From Burkholderia cepacia (GTDB lineage: Bacteria; Pseudomonadota; Gammaproteobacteria; Burkholderiales; Burkholderiaceae): a DNA stretch of 64,000 bases. Position 1 is the first letter of the stretch, and every line of letters begins with the position of its first letter. The position numbers and the translations under genes are program-made. Under the pieces are notes generated by a model. That model did no database searches. It was not told the origin of the DNA and saw nothing but the letters and a program-made list of their open reading frames with translations. The stretch spans positions 682,001 through 746,000 of the forward strand of contig NZ_CP013444.1 in assembly GCF_001718835.1 (NCBI RefSeq), in the 5' to 3' direction. Below, piece by piece: positions 33,456-42,380 of the stretch.

Positions 33456-34394
33456 TCAGATTGGTGCGCCGGTTGTATCAATCGGCCGGACGGGCGCTTC
33501 CCCTGCGTCGCCGTAGGTCGCCGCATAGGCGATGAACGCCTTGACCTTCGCGGGCAGCAGCGCGCGGTTCGCGTACGCGAGCTTGATCTCGACGAAGGCA
33601 TCGACGAGATCGGCATCCTCGAGCAGCCGGACGAGCGCGCCGGATGCGAGTTCCGCCTCGACCAGCGCGCGCGGCACCACGCCGATTCCGAAGTGGCGCA
33701 ATACCATCTCCCGGTTGAAGACGGGGCTGTTCGACGAGATGTCGAAGCGGAACGGCACGGTCAGCGTGTCGCCGTCGATGCGGAACGCCAGCGCCGGGCG
33801 TCGCAGTGCCGGCGACATCGACACGAACAGGTGGTCGGCGAGGTCGGCGGGCGTGGCCGGGCGCGGGTGTTGCTCCAGATAGCGCGGCGTCGCGACGATC
33901 ACGACCGGAATGCGTTCGACCAGCCGCACGACGGTCGTTTCGCTGGTCAGCATGTACGGCACGACGATGCCGATGTCGTAGCCTTCGCCGACGAGATCGA
34001 CCGGGCGCTCGGTCAGCGTCACGTCGAGGCGCACCTTCGGATGCGCGGCCTTGAAGCCGGCAATCAGCGGCACCAGCCGGTTCAGCGCGGCCGTCGTGTG
34101 CGCGACGAGCCGCAGCAGGCCTTCGGGCTCGCGCGTCGGCGCCTGCGCTTCCGCTTCGAGCGAGTCGAGTTCGTCCAGCACGGCCGCGCAGCGCTCGTAG
34201 ATGCGCTCGGCGGTTTCGGTCAGCGACACCTGGCGCGTGGTCCGATGCAGCAGCCGGCTGCCGAAACGTGCTTCCAGATCAGCGACCGCGCGCGACACGA
34301 CGGGCCGGGCGAGGCCGAGCGTGTCGGCTGCGCGCGTGAAGCTGCGCAGCTCCACCACCGACCGGAAGATCCGCAGCTTGTCGATGTAGTCCAT
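33456..34394 (-). CDS. LysR-family transcriptional regulator
   Basis: About 312 residues from ATG 34394 (MDYIDKLRIF); the longer upstream frame is unlike the family. The N-terminal winged helix is intact (FTRAADTLGLARPVVSRAVADLEARFGSRLLHRTTRQVSLTE within residues 15-60). The ligand-binding domain has the CrgA-type pattern (GLLRLVAHTTAALNRLVPLI, RPVDLVGEGYDIGIVV, IGVVPRALVEAEL). It is transcribed away from the second MarR gene, with about 100 bp between them containing site C. A role in tuning the neighbouring efflux pump is plausible from position. Confidence 0.88.
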   Translation of the reverse strand: MDYIDKLRIFRSVVELRSFTRAADTLGLARPVVSRAVADLEARFGSRLLHRTTRQVSLTETAERIYERCAAVLDELDSLEAEAQAPTREPEGLLRLVAHTTAALNRLVPLIAGFKAAHPKVRLDVTLTERPVDLVGEGYDIGIVVPYMLTSETTVVRLVERIPVVIVATPRYLEQHPRPATPADLADHLFVSMSPALRRPALAFRIDGDTLTVPFRFDISSNSPVFNREMVLRHFGIGVVPRALVEAELASGALVRLLEDADLVDAFVEIKLAYANRALLPAKVKAFIAYAATYGDAGEAPVRPIDTTGAPI

Positions 34395-34466
34395 GTGCAT
34401 GTCCTCGACGTCGAAGAAGGGGGCGCGCCGCGTCGCCGGCGTGTACGGCGGAGTGTACATTGACTT

Positions 34467-34482
34467 TATGCATATGCACATA
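34467..34482. promoter_or_regulatory. operator-like site C in the LysR/MarR divergent promoter
   Basis: TATGCATATGCACATA is an imperfect palindrome lying 14 bp before the second MarR start and upstream of lysR. It combines the cores of sites A and B. Confidence 0.45.
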
Positions 34483-34495
34483 TAGATTGCCACGC

Positions 34496-34924
34496 ATGGA
34501 CGATATTCAGATTGCCGGTGCGTGCAACTGTCTCGCGCTGCGTCAGGCGGCGCGCTTCGTCACGCAACTGTACGAACGCCATCTGGCCCCGGTCGGCGTC
34601 ACGCCCGCCCAGTTCTCGATCATGGCGAACCTGACGCGCAGGCCCGGCCTGCTGATGAGCGAACTCGCCGATACCCTCGTGATGGATCGCACGACGCTGC
34701 TGCGTGCGCTCAAGCCGCTGCAGCGCGACGGCTTCGTCGCGACGGCCGCGTCCGAGCACGATGCGCGCGCACATGCGCTGAACCTGACGAAACTCGGGCA
34801 GCGCACGTTCGGGCACGCAAAGCGCGCATGGCAGGCGGCGCAGGACGAATTCGAGACGCAGTTCGGCGAAGGGCGTGCGAAGGCGCTGCGCGACGAGCTG
34901 TTCAGCATGACGGGGAAGCGGTAA
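34496..34924 (+). CDS. second MarR-family regulator
   Basis: 142 residues from ATG 34496. It is clearly homologous to the MarR at 32975: LALRQAARFVTQLYERHLAP, VGVTPAQFSIMANL, DRTTLLRALKPLQRDGFV, and the closing LRDELFSMTGKR versus LRDELFRITHN. The wing carries SEHDARAHALNLT. The two genes probably arose by duplication around the LysR gene. Both may read the same motif, which would create cross-regulation of the pump. Confidence 0.88.
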   Translation: MDDIQIAGACNCLALRQAARFVTQLYERHLAPVGVTPAQFSIMANLTRRPGLLMSELADTLVMDRTTLLRALKPLQRDGFVATAASEHDARAHALNLTKLGQRTFGHAKRAWQAAQDEFETQFGEGRAKALRDELFSMTGKR

Positions 34925-34987
34925 GCGGGGCGTGCGCCGGAAGCCGTGCCGGGAAGTTTCCGCCGGACGCAATCCATATCCCGATCG

Positions 34988-35115
34988 ACTGGAAACAAAA
35001 CCGAGCCATCGGGACCGTCCAGCCACCTGAATCGGGCGATTGGGCCGATCGGATCGATGATGTGGTCTGGGATTGAACTGGTTGAGGACCCGTCTGGACG
35101 GTTTTTGTCTCCAGT
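34988..35115. promoter_or_regulatory. nested inverted repeats in the aconitase X leader
   Basis: CCGTCCAG (35015-35022) is mirrored by CTGGACGG (35094-35101). Outside it, ACTGGAAACAAAACCG (34988-35003) is nearly mirrored by CGGTTTTTGTCTCCAGT (35099-35115). Between them lie further CTGG/ACTGG elements. The right arm also contains CCGTCTGGACGG followed by five T, which could stop transcription leaving the MarR gene. Repeated CTGG-type half-sites resemble GntR/MocR operators, but no such regulator is in the window. Confidence 0.4.
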
Positions 35116-35178
35116 TGTACATTCCTCCCACGCGTACGCAGGCCGGTGCCTGTCGAGCGAGTCAGGAGGAGCAACCCG

Positions 35179-36426
35179 ATGTTGCAATTGAGCGATCGCG
35201 ATCAGGCGATGTTGCATGGTGACTTCGGCGATGGCGTCGCGCGCGCGATGCGGATCGTCGCACGCACGGCGCAAGTGATGTCCGCGCCGCACCTGATCGA
35301 CATCACGTCCGCGCATATCGACGGCTGCCTTTACCACGGCCGGACGAGCCTCGACTTCGTCGAGTATTTCGTCGACACCGGTGCGAAGGTCGCGGTGCCG
35401 ACCACACTGAACGTCGGGTCGCTCGACCTGATCCATCCCGAGCTGTACCACGGCGACCGCACGATCCAGCGCGACGCGCAGCGCCTGATGGACGCGCATC
35501 TGCAACTCGGCTGCGAATCGAGCTTCACGTGCGCGCCGTATCAACTGAAGAACCGTCCCGGAAAAGGCGAGCAGATCGCGTGGGCCGAATCGAACGCGAT
35601 CGTGTTCGCGAACTCGGTGCTCGGCGCGCGCACGAGCCGGTACGGCGATTTTCTCGACCTGGCCGCCGCGATCACCGGGCGCGCGCCGTATGCGGGGCTG
35701 CACGTCGAAGCGAACCGCGCCGCGCGGATCGTGTTCAACGCGCCGGACTTCAGCCGCCTGCCGTCGCGCGACATTCATTTCGCCGCGCTCGGCCTGCTGA
35801 TCGGCAGGGTCGCGGGCGCGGTCGTGCCGGCGATCGTCGGGCTGCCGGCAGACACCACCGAAGACGAACTCAAGGCGCTCGGCGCGGCGGCCGCATCGAG
35901 CGGCGCCGTCGCGCTGTTCCATGCGGTGGGCATCACCCCCGAGGCGCCGACGCTCGACGCCGCGCTTCATGGACGTGCGCCGCATCGAACGGTCGACGTC
36001 GCGATGGCCGATCTCGACGAGATTCGCCGCACGCTGAACCACGGCGCGGCCGGCGACGCGCTCGTCGCGGTGGCGCTCGGCACGCCGCATTTCTCGCTGG
36101 CGGAATTCCGCACGCTCGACACCTTGCTCGACGCGTTCGACGGCAAGCCGGCCTGCGATTTCTACGTGAACACGAGCCGCTTCATCCTGTGGGAACTGGG
36201 CGAGCTTGGCCTCGCGAGCCGCTTCGAGGCGCGCGGCATTCAGATCGTCGTCGACACCTGCACGTACATCACGCCGGTGATGAAGCAACTGTCGGGGCTG
36301 GTGATGACCAATTCGGGGAAATGGGCGTCGTATGCGCCCGCGAACATCGGCGTGACGGTCGCGTACGGCAGCATGCGCGAATGCGTGCGGTCGGCGTTCG
36401 AAGGAAAGGTGCGATTCGATGACTGA
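35179..36426 (+). CDS. aconitase X large subunit (AcnX, probable hydroxyproline dehydratase)
   Basis: About 415 residues from ATG 35179, preceded by CAGGAGGAG. This is the catalytic part of the AcnX superfamily. Visible elements: the early HIDGCLYHG (C50), the TCAPYQL segment, the WAESNAIVFANSVLGARTSR substrate loop, PDFSRLPSRDIHF and the late VVDTCTYITPVM cysteine region. In characterised bacterial AcnX enzymes a [2Fe-2S]-type cluster is bound by conserved cysteines, and cis-3-hydroxy-L-proline is dehydrated. Other AcnX members act on different hydroxy acids, so the substrate is not certain. The eight-base overlap ATGACTGA couples it to the small subunit. No other proline catabolism gene is adjacent. 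Confidence 0.85.
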   Translation: MLQLSDRDQAMLHGDFGDGVARAMRIVARTAQVMSAPHLIDITSAHIDGCLYHGRTSLDFVEYFVDTGAKVAVPTTLNVGSLDLIHPELYHGDRTIQRDAQRLMDAHLQLGCESSFTCAPYQLKNRPGKGEQIAWAESNAIVFANSVLGARTSRYGDFLDLAAAITGRAPYAGLHVEANRAARIVFNAPDFSRLPSRDIHFAALGLLIGRVAGAVVPAIVGLPADTTEDELKALGAAAASSGAVALFHAVGITPEAPTLDAALHGRAPHRTVDVAMADLDEIRRTLNHGAAGDALVAVALGTPHFSLAEFRTLDTLLDAFDGKPACDFYVNTSRFILWELGELGLASRFEARGIQIVVDTCTYITPVMKQLSGLVMTNSGKWASYAPANIGVTVAYGSMRECVRSAFEGKVRFDD

Positions 36427-36925
36427 AGCATATGGCGGCGGTTCGGCGTCGACGGGCGATCGAGATGCAACGACGGGCACGGTGCTGTCGGGCGATACGC
36501 TCGTCGCCGGCAACGCGTTCGCGGACGTGCTCGTGCTCGACAAGCCGCTCAGTTTCTGGGGCGGCTACGACTCGGGCGCGGGGCGGATCATCGACCGGGG
36601 CCATCCGCTCGTCGGCGCAAGCCTCGCCGGCAAGCTGATGGTGATGCCGCACGCGAAGGGCTCGAGTTCGAGCAGCAGCGTGCTCGCGGAAGCCGTGCGC
36701 AACGGCACGGGGCCGGTCGGGATCGTGCTGAAGGAGCGCGACCTGATCATCTCGATCGGCGCGATCGTGGCCGCCGAACTCTATGCGATCGCGGTGCCGG
36801 TGGTGTGCGTGAGCGACGACGTGTACGACGCGATCGTCCGCGCGTCGGGGCCGGTGCGGATCGAGGCGGCCGGTGGAATCGGCGGCGCGACGATCAGCGT
36901 CGGCGACGCCGCGCGCCGAGATTAG
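36419..36925 (+). CDS. aconitase X swivel (small) subunit
   Basis: 168 residues. The AcnX swivel domain is recognised by DKPLSFWGGYDSGAGRIID, GHPLVGASLAGKLMVMPHAK and the Ser-rich phosphate-loop-like GSSSSSSVLAEAVRNGTGP, followed by YAIAVPVVCVSDDVYD. It closes over the active site of the large subunit encoded just upstream. The start ATG 36419 lies within the end of the large-subunit gene. The first 20 residues are low complexity (Gly/Ser/Thr), so the true start could also be slightly downstream. Confidence 0.85.
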   Translation: MTEAYGGGSASTGDRDATTGTVLSGDTLVAGNAFADVLVLDKPLSFWGGYDSGAGRIIDRGHPLVGASLAGKLMVMPHAKGSSSSSSVLAEAVRNGTGPVGIVLKERDLIISIGAIVAAELYAIAVPVVCVSDDVYDAIVRASGPVRIEAAGGIGGATISVGDAARRD

Positions 36926-37059
36926 CCGGCCGGCGGTTGCCGAGGTCGCGGCTCGTGGGCGTCGGCGCCTGTCGATACATCAGTACATCGTATTAATAAA
37001 GACGCCGGCGTCGTGATCGGCCTGCGCCTGCCGTCGGCCCGTCCGCCGGGCGCAACGTC

Positions 37060-38142
37060 TCAAGTGCCTTCGCCTTCGCGATGCCGGGCCGTGCCGGCCA
37101 GCCCGGCGGCCGCCTCCCGATACGCGCTCGGCGTCTGCCCGGCCCAGCGCCGGAACGCGCGCGTGAAATTCGCCGGGTCGGTGAATTGCAGCCGCTCGGC
37201 GATCGTCTTCAGGTCGAGATCCGACGCGGCGAGCAACTGCTTCGCGTCGCGAAACCGCGCTTCGTCGAGCAGTTGCCGATAGCTCGACCCGGCTTCCTCG
37301 AGCCGGCGCCGCAGTGTGCGGGTCGACACGAGCAGCTGCTGCGCGAGCGTCTCCGGCCCCGGGTAATCGCCGGCCCCGCGTGCCAGCTCCGCGCGCACGC
37401 GTTCGACCAGATCGCCTTCCTCCTGGCGCACCTGCGCATACTCGCGTTCCACCTGCACGAGCGCCTGCCGGTGCGCGACTTCGTCGGCGAGCGGCAGCGG
37501 CCAGTCGAGCACGTCGCGCGCGATCCACAGCGCGTTGGCGGCACAGCCGAAGCGCACCGGCGGCAACTGGCGCCGGTAACGGGCGAAGTAGGCGGGCTCC
37601 GGCCACGTGAATCGCAGCGCGATCGGCGGCGACGCGCGCCCGGCCCATTGCGAGATGTTCTGCGCGAGCCCGGTCAGCACGAATTCGAACATCACGTGAT
37701 GCTGCAGCACGGGGCTCGCCTGCACGCCGTGCAGTTCGAGCGTCGCGCCGCGCTCGTCTTCTTCACAGGTCAGGCGATATTGGCGGTTGCGCATCCGGAA
37801 GTAGCGCTGCGTGACGGATAGCGCCTCGCGGATGTCCCGCGCGGTCAGGGTCGCGTAGCCGAGAAAGCCGTGCACGGTCGGCTTCAGCAGCAGCCCGAAC
37901 GCGAGCCCGATGCCCGGATCGCCGCCGATCTCGATCGCATTGAGCACGAGCCGCCCCCATTGCGACGGCGCGACGCGCGCGTCCGGTTCGGCCAGCACCG
38001 CATCGCGCAGGCCGGTGCCGGCGCGCACGGCGGCCAGGTCGACACCGCGCGCGGCCAGCGCCTGCAGCAGCAGGCGCGTGTAGGCGACCGGAATCGTCGG
38101 CCGGCGCAGCCCGAGGCGGTCCTTGGCGAGAGGGGAAGTCAT
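37060..38142 (-). CDS. AraC-family transcriptional regulator
   Basis: About 360 residues from ATG 38142 (MTSPLAKDR); the frame is open to 38196. The N-terminal two thirds show the arabinose-binding-like sensor of the OruR/ArgR-type AraC subgroup (GDPGIGLAFGLLLKPTVHGF, GYATLTARDIREALSVTQRYFRMRN). The C-terminal AraC DNA-binding domain has LAQQLLVSTRTLRRRLEEAG and TIAERLQFTDPANFTRAFRR. It is divergent from fadH with 102 bp between, so fadH control is the simplest role; it is also convergent with the aconitase X pair. Confidence 0.88.
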   Translation of the reverse strand: MTSPLAKDRLGLRRPTIPVAYTRLLLQALAARGVDLAAVRAGTGLRDAVLAEPDARVAPSQWGRLVLNAIEIGGDPGIGLAFGLLLKPTVHGFLGYATLTARDIREALSVTQRYFRMRNRQYRLTCEEDERGATLELHGVQASPVLQHHVMFEFVLTGLAQNISQWAGRASPPIALRFTWPEPAYFARYRRQLPPVRFGCAANALWIARDVLDWPLPLADEVAHRQALVQVEREYAQVRQEEGDLVERVRAELARGAGDYPGPETLAQQLLVSTRTLRRRLEEAGSSYRQLLDEARFRDAKQLLAASDLDLKTIAERLQFTDPANFTRAFRRWAGQTPSAYREAAAGLAGTARHREGEGT

Positions 38143-38244
38143 GTCGTTTTGGCCGGAAATGACAAGCATTATGGCTGTTTGCCCCCTCACGTTCAAGGCG
38201 GCGCGCGCCTACGATGTCACGCATCGCTTACCGGCACGATCATC

Positions 38245-40278
38245 ATGACGACACCTTTTCCGCACCTGCTCGCCCCGCTCGATCTCGGCTTCACGACGCT
38301 GAAGAACCGCGTCTTGATGGGCTCGATGCACACGGGCCTCGAGGACAGCCGCAAGACGCTGCCGCGGCTCGCCGAATATTTCGCCGAACGCGCCCGCGGC
38401 GGCGTGGGCCTGATCGTGACGGGCGGTTTCGCGCCGAACGTGGCCGGCTGGACCAAGCCGTTCGGCGGCACGCTGATGACGTCGGCCGCCGCGCGGCGCC
38501 ATCGCGAGGTCACCGACGCCGTGCACGCGGAGGACGGCAAGATCGCGCTGCAGATCCTCCACACGGGCCGCTACGGCTATCACCCGTTCGCGGTCGCGCC
38601 GTCGAAGATCAAGTCGCCGATTTCGCCGTTCGCGCCGCACGAACTGAGTGCGCGCGGCGTCGAGCGGCAGATCCGCGCGTTCGTCCGCTGCGCAAAGCTC
38701 GCGCGTGAAGCCGGTTACGACGGCGTCGAGATCATGGGCTCCGAAGGCTACCTGATCAACCAGTTCATCTCGATGCATACGAACAAGCGCACCGACCAGT
38801 GGGGCGGGTCGTACGAGAACCGCATCCGCTTGCCGATCGAGATCGTCGAGCGCACGCGCGAAGCGGTCGGCCGCGACTTCATCCTGATCTACCGGCTGTC
38901 GATGCTCGACCTGATTCCGGACGGCAGCGACTGGAGCGAAACCGTGCAGCTCGCGAAGGCCGTCGAGCGCGCGGGCGCGACGATCATCAACACGGGGATC
39001 GGCTGGCACGAGGCGCGCGTGCCGACGATCGCGACGTCGGTGCCGCGCGGCGCGTTCGCGTGGGTGACGAAGAAGATGAAGGGCGAGGTCGGCATTCCGC
39101 TCGTGACCACCAACCGGATCAATCGCCCCGAAGTGGCCGAGCAGATCCTCGCGGACGGCTGCGCGGACATGGTGTCGATGGCGCGCCCGCTGCTCGCGGA
39201 TGCCGAGTTCGTGGTCAAGGCCGCACAGGGCCGCGCCGACGAGATCAACACCTGTATCGGCTGCAACCAGGCGTGTCTCGATCACGCGTTCAGGAACAGG
39301 ATCGCGTCGTGCCTGCTGAATCCGCGTGCATGCCACGAGACGGAGCTGAAATACACGCCCGCACCGCAGCCGAAGCGCATCGCGGTGGTGGGCGCGGGGC
39401 CGGCCGGGCTCGCGTGCTCGACGGTGCTCGCACAGCGCGGCCATCGGGTCGACCTGTTCGACGGCGCGGCCGAGATCGGCGGCCAGTTCAACATGGCGAA
39501 GCGGATTCCGGGCAAGGAGGAGTTTCACGAAGCGCTGCGCTACTTCGGCCGCCAGGTCGAGCTGACCGGCGTGAACCTGCACCTGAACCGCTGCGTCGAC
39601 GCAAGCGACCTGATCGCGGGCGGCTACGACGAAATCGTGCTCGCAACGGGCGTCGCGCCGCGCGACCCGAAGATTCCGGGGCAGGACGGGCCGAACGTGC
39701 TCAGCTACATCGACGTGCTCGCGGGCAGGCAGCCGGTCGGACGGCGTGTCGCGGTGGTCGGCGCGGGCGGGATCGGCTTCGATGTCGCCGAATATCTGGT
39801 GCAGGACGGCGAATCGCCGGCGCTCGATCTGGACGAGTGGAAGGCCGAGTGGGGCGTGACCGACCCCGCCGCGATGCGTGGCGGCGTGACGCGTGCGCAG
39901 GTCACGGCGCCGGCGCGTGAGGTGACGCTGTTGCAGCGCAAGGCCGCGCCGCTCGGCAAGGGGCTCGGCAAGACCACCGGCTGGATTCACCGCGCGACGC
40001 TGAAGATGAAGCAGGTGAAGATGATCGGCGGCGTGAACTACGAACGGATCGATGCGCGCGGGCTGCACGTGTCGTACGGCGAGCAGCGCACCGATCACGA
40101 ACTGATCGAAGCCGACACGATCGTGCTTTGCACGGGGCAGGAGCCGCAGCGCGCGCTCGTCGAGCCGCTGCGGGCGGCGGGGCGCGCGGTGCACCTGATC
40201 GGCGGCGCGGAACTGGCCGCCGAACTCGACGCGAAGCGCGCGATCGATCAGGGTGCGCGCCTCGCGGCGCGGCTGTGA
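38245..40278 (+). CDS. fadH: 2,4-dienoyl-CoA reductase (FadH type)
   Basis: 677 residues, close to E. coli FadH (about 672). An old-yellow-enzyme TIM barrel (1-330) carries FMN-site elements such as HTGRYGYH and the catalytic-type DGVEIMGSEGYLINQF. A four-cysteine iron-sulfur motif follows (C337, C340, C344, C356), then an FAD domain with VVGAGPAGLACSTVLAQRG and an NADPH domain with VAVVGAGGIGFDVAEYL. It reduces 2,4-dienoyl-CoA during beta-oxidation of unsaturated fatty acids; related enzymes act on other enoates or trimethylamine. It is divergent from the AraC gene. Confidence 0.9.
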   Translation: MTTPFPHLLAPLDLGFTTLKNRVLMGSMHTGLEDSRKTLPRLAEYFAERARGGVGLIVTGGFAPNVAGWTKPFGGTLMTSAAARRHREVTDAVHAEDGKIALQILHTGRYGYHPFAVAPSKIKSPISPFAPHELSARGVERQIRAFVRCAKLAREAGYDGVEIMGSEGYLINQFISMHTNKRTDQWGGSYENRIRLPIEIVERTREAVGRDFILIYRLSMLDLIPDGSDWSETVQLAKAVERAGATIINTGIGWHEARVPTIATSVPRGAFAWVTKKMKGEVGIPLVTTNRINRPEVAEQILADGCADMVSMARPLLADAEFVVKAAQGRADEINTCIGCNQACLDHAFRNRIASCLLNPRACHETELKYTPAPQPKRIAVVGAGPAGLACSTVLAQRGHRVDLFDGAAEIGGQFNMAKRIPGKEEFHEALRYFGRQVELTGVNLHLNRCVDASDLIAGGYDEIVLATGVAPRDPKIPGQDGPNVLSYIDVLAGRQPVGRRVAVVGAGGIGFDVAEYLVQDGESPALDLDEWKAEWGVTDPAAMRGGVTRAQVTAPAREVTLLQRKAAPLGKGLGKTTGWIHRATLKMKQVKMIGGVNYERIDARGLHVSYGEQRTDHELIEADTIVLCTGQEPQRALVEPLRAAGRAVHLIGGAELAAELDAKRAIDQGARLAARL

Positions 40279-40305
40279 CCGGCGTGTGACCGCGCAGTGA
40301 GCGGG

Positions 40306-40710
40306 TTACGCGGCTTCGGCCCGTTCCTCCGCTTCAGCCTCGATCATGGCCCGCACGATCAGATAGACGGCGGGCAGATCGTCGTCGTCGCGTTTCCAGT
40401 CGACGGCTTCGTCGACATCCGCGGCGACCATCCGGCTGTCGCGCAGCCGGATGAACGCGTCGACGACCATCGGATCGTTGCGGTTCAGGAAGCCGGCGTT
40501 CGAGAACGCCAGCTCCTCGACATTCAGCAGCGCCTGCCAGCTCATCGTGCGGACGGCGGCCGGATGGCTGCGGCGCCGCAAGCCGAGCGCCCGCTGCGCG
40601 GGGCCGCCGACGACACGCTGAAGATCGACGACCGCCTGCCGCGCGGCGCGCTCGAAGTGGACGGGATTGAAGCCGGGTTGCTCGGGATCGAATGCGGATG
40701 ACTGAAACAT
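40306..40710 (-). CDS. unknown small acidic protein under a LexA-type box
   Basis: 134 residues from ATG 40710 (MFQSSAFDPE), preceded by TGAGG at proper spacing; the frame is open to 40758. No domain is recognised. The middle is basic (LGLRRRSHPAAVR) and the second half acidic (VDEAVDWKRDDDD, then an EAEAEERAEAA end). It has no signal or transmembrane helix. A near-perfect SOS box lies 60-79 bp upstream of the start, so induction by DNA damage is likely. It converges on fadH. Function unknown. Confidence 0.65.
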   Translation of the reverse strand: MFQSSAFDPEQPGFNPVHFERAARQAVVDLQRVVGGPAQRALGLRRRSHPAAVRTMSWQALLNVEELAFSNAGFLNRNDPMVVDAFIRLRDSRMVAADVDEAVDWKRDDDDLPAVYLIVRAMIEAEAEERAEAA

Positions 40711-40769
40711 GGTCGCCTCACAAAGTCCGTTCGTCGAAAGTGACTGAAATCGGGTCATATGGCCAAAAG

Positions 40770-40789
40770 CACTGTAAATATATACAGTG
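40770..40789 (-). promoter_or_regulatory. LexA (SOS) box
   Basis: CACTGTAAATATATACAGTG has seven-base perfect inverted arms and fits the LexA consensus CTGT-N8-ACAG with an AT-rich centre, only a few bases away from the ideal enterobacterial box. On the minus strand the box contains TATATT, which can serve as the -10 of the 40306-40710 gene, so LexA would directly block the promoter. No plus-strand gene lies close by. Confidence 0.75.
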
Positions 40790-41773
40790 ATTCGATTGGT
40801 TTCAAGCCCTGGATAACGAAGATGGGTCCGTTGGCATGATGGGCAATCACGGAAAGACGATCGCCGGACGGCAAGGCAGGCAGGCTAGTCAAAGCTATTG
40901 AATATATTTTTTTAATAGTTTTTTGCAATTTTGGCCGGCAATCCGAGACGGACTTGATGCTTGAAACGGGACCGAGGGCTCGCGGGCGCGATCGATCGAA
41001 TTCGCTCTATGTTTTCCCCGGCGACGTATGGTGAGCACTGCAAACGCTGGACTCGGCGACTCGATCAAGTAGCGGTGCTGACAATGGGGTTGCTTACCGC
41101 TTGCCAGCTTCGACTCGACGTACATTACCAGCCGAAATGAAATTTGGAATCCGAATCAAGGTGTGAACATGGCTGGCATGTGATATGTCGATACGGATTT
41201 CTGAATGGTGTTTGCATGCGATTTGCGTTCTCCCAGATGTGCAAGCAATGCTGTCAACGATCAAGGAAATCGGAGAATGCCAACTGCGCAAGAGAACCAA
41301 CCGCAGGATAATGGCTTCGCGCGAGCTGGGTCGGGCACGGTACGCTGCGGCTGTTTTTGAACAACTGGAAGACTGATTTCCAGAGGCCGAGTTTGAGAAG
41401 GACCGCAGAAAGGGTGATTGAGCATTTATTTGACTTTCACGTGACGAGCGGTCTCTTCACAGTCGATCAGGCGCGCGCATCCGGAAGTGCACCACTGTGC
41501 CGGTAGGTTGTCGACCGGCAACGTCCTTTCGACAAATCCGATGCCACTGTCCGCAATCTCATGTGCCGTAGCATATCCATTCGCTGTTTTCAATACACTG
41601 AAAGACCATTAATTTCCTTTCGTTTACAAAAACGAGATGGTACGATCGGAAGGAATTTTGATGTTGCATGAAATGTATTTGTAAGAAAGTAGTCGGCATA
41701 CGAAAGACTCCTCGGGGCCGTTGGAGTCGGTCTAATGGCATAGCCAGGTTCGATATTTCATTTCAGCGAAAAA
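40790..41773. other. about 1 kb AT-richer stretch without a supported gene
   Basis: Only short, family-less open frames on both strands. An A/T-run cluster lies at about 40898-40935, and base composition is distinctly lower in GC than in fadH or the secretion genes. It marks the left boundary of the type I secretion locus and may contain its promoter or be the scar of an insertion; no terminal repeats or transposase remnants were noticed. Confidence 0.45.
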
Positions 41774-42253
41774 ATGAATAAATTCAAGCTGCTGTTCGTT
41801 GTTGAGTTTGCGCTTTCGATCGTATTTGCCTTTTTCAGCGTTTCCGCACACGCCGTACTGGGTGGTGATCCCAGGGTATTGCAAGGCGGTGAGACTTATT
41901 CGCTCAATCAAAAGCCTTCCTATACCGTCAAACAAACGAATCTCGTAGGCGGCACCGCACTTCGAGAGTACCTTGACTCGGATGGCATCGTTTTCGCCGT
42001 CGCCTGGAATGGACCGTTCACTCCGAATCTCGCGGAGTTGTTCGGCCCATATATGGCCAAATATCAGAAGGGTTTGGCGGACCTGCAGGCGGCCTGGGAA
42101 GCCAATCCACGGTCACGTCCTCGCGGCGGAGTGGTGATCGTCCGTCTGGACGATTTCGTGTCGAGTCAGAGTGGACGTTTTGGCTATTACATGGGTGGTG
42201 CGTGGTTGCCCGACTATTTGCCCGTAGGCGTCAATGAAGGCGACTTCAATTGA
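41774..42253 (+). CDS. DUF2844-type secreted protein
   Basis: 159 residues with a Sec signal (LLFVVEFALSIVFAFFSVSA then AHA-V cleavage near residue 27). The mature start AVLGGDPRVLQGG and the ALREYLDSDGIVFAVAWNGP and DLQAAW elements fit DUF2844, a family common in Burkholderia with no assigned function. It is the first gene of the AT-richer run leading into the type I secretion locus. Location after cleavage is probably periplasmic. It might be an accessory or immunity factor for the secreted protein; this is only suggested by order. Confidence 0.7.
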   Translation: MNKFKLLFVVEFALSIVFAFFSVSAHAVLGGDPRVLQGGETYSLNQKPSYTVKQTNLVGGTALREYLDSDGIVFAVAWNGPFTPNLAELFGPYMAKYQKGLADLQAAWEANPRSRPRGGVVIVRLDDFVSSQSGRFGYYMGGAWLPDYLPVGVNEGDFN

Positions 42254-42380
42254 AGACGAGCAGGACCGCTGGCCGGATCGGCCCGTGGCGGTGCTTGCAC
42301 GGCTTGCGGACGACTGACCGGAGTGGGTACGAGCACGCAGTCCGATTGAAGATCGAACGCACGGAATAAAGAAAGCAATC

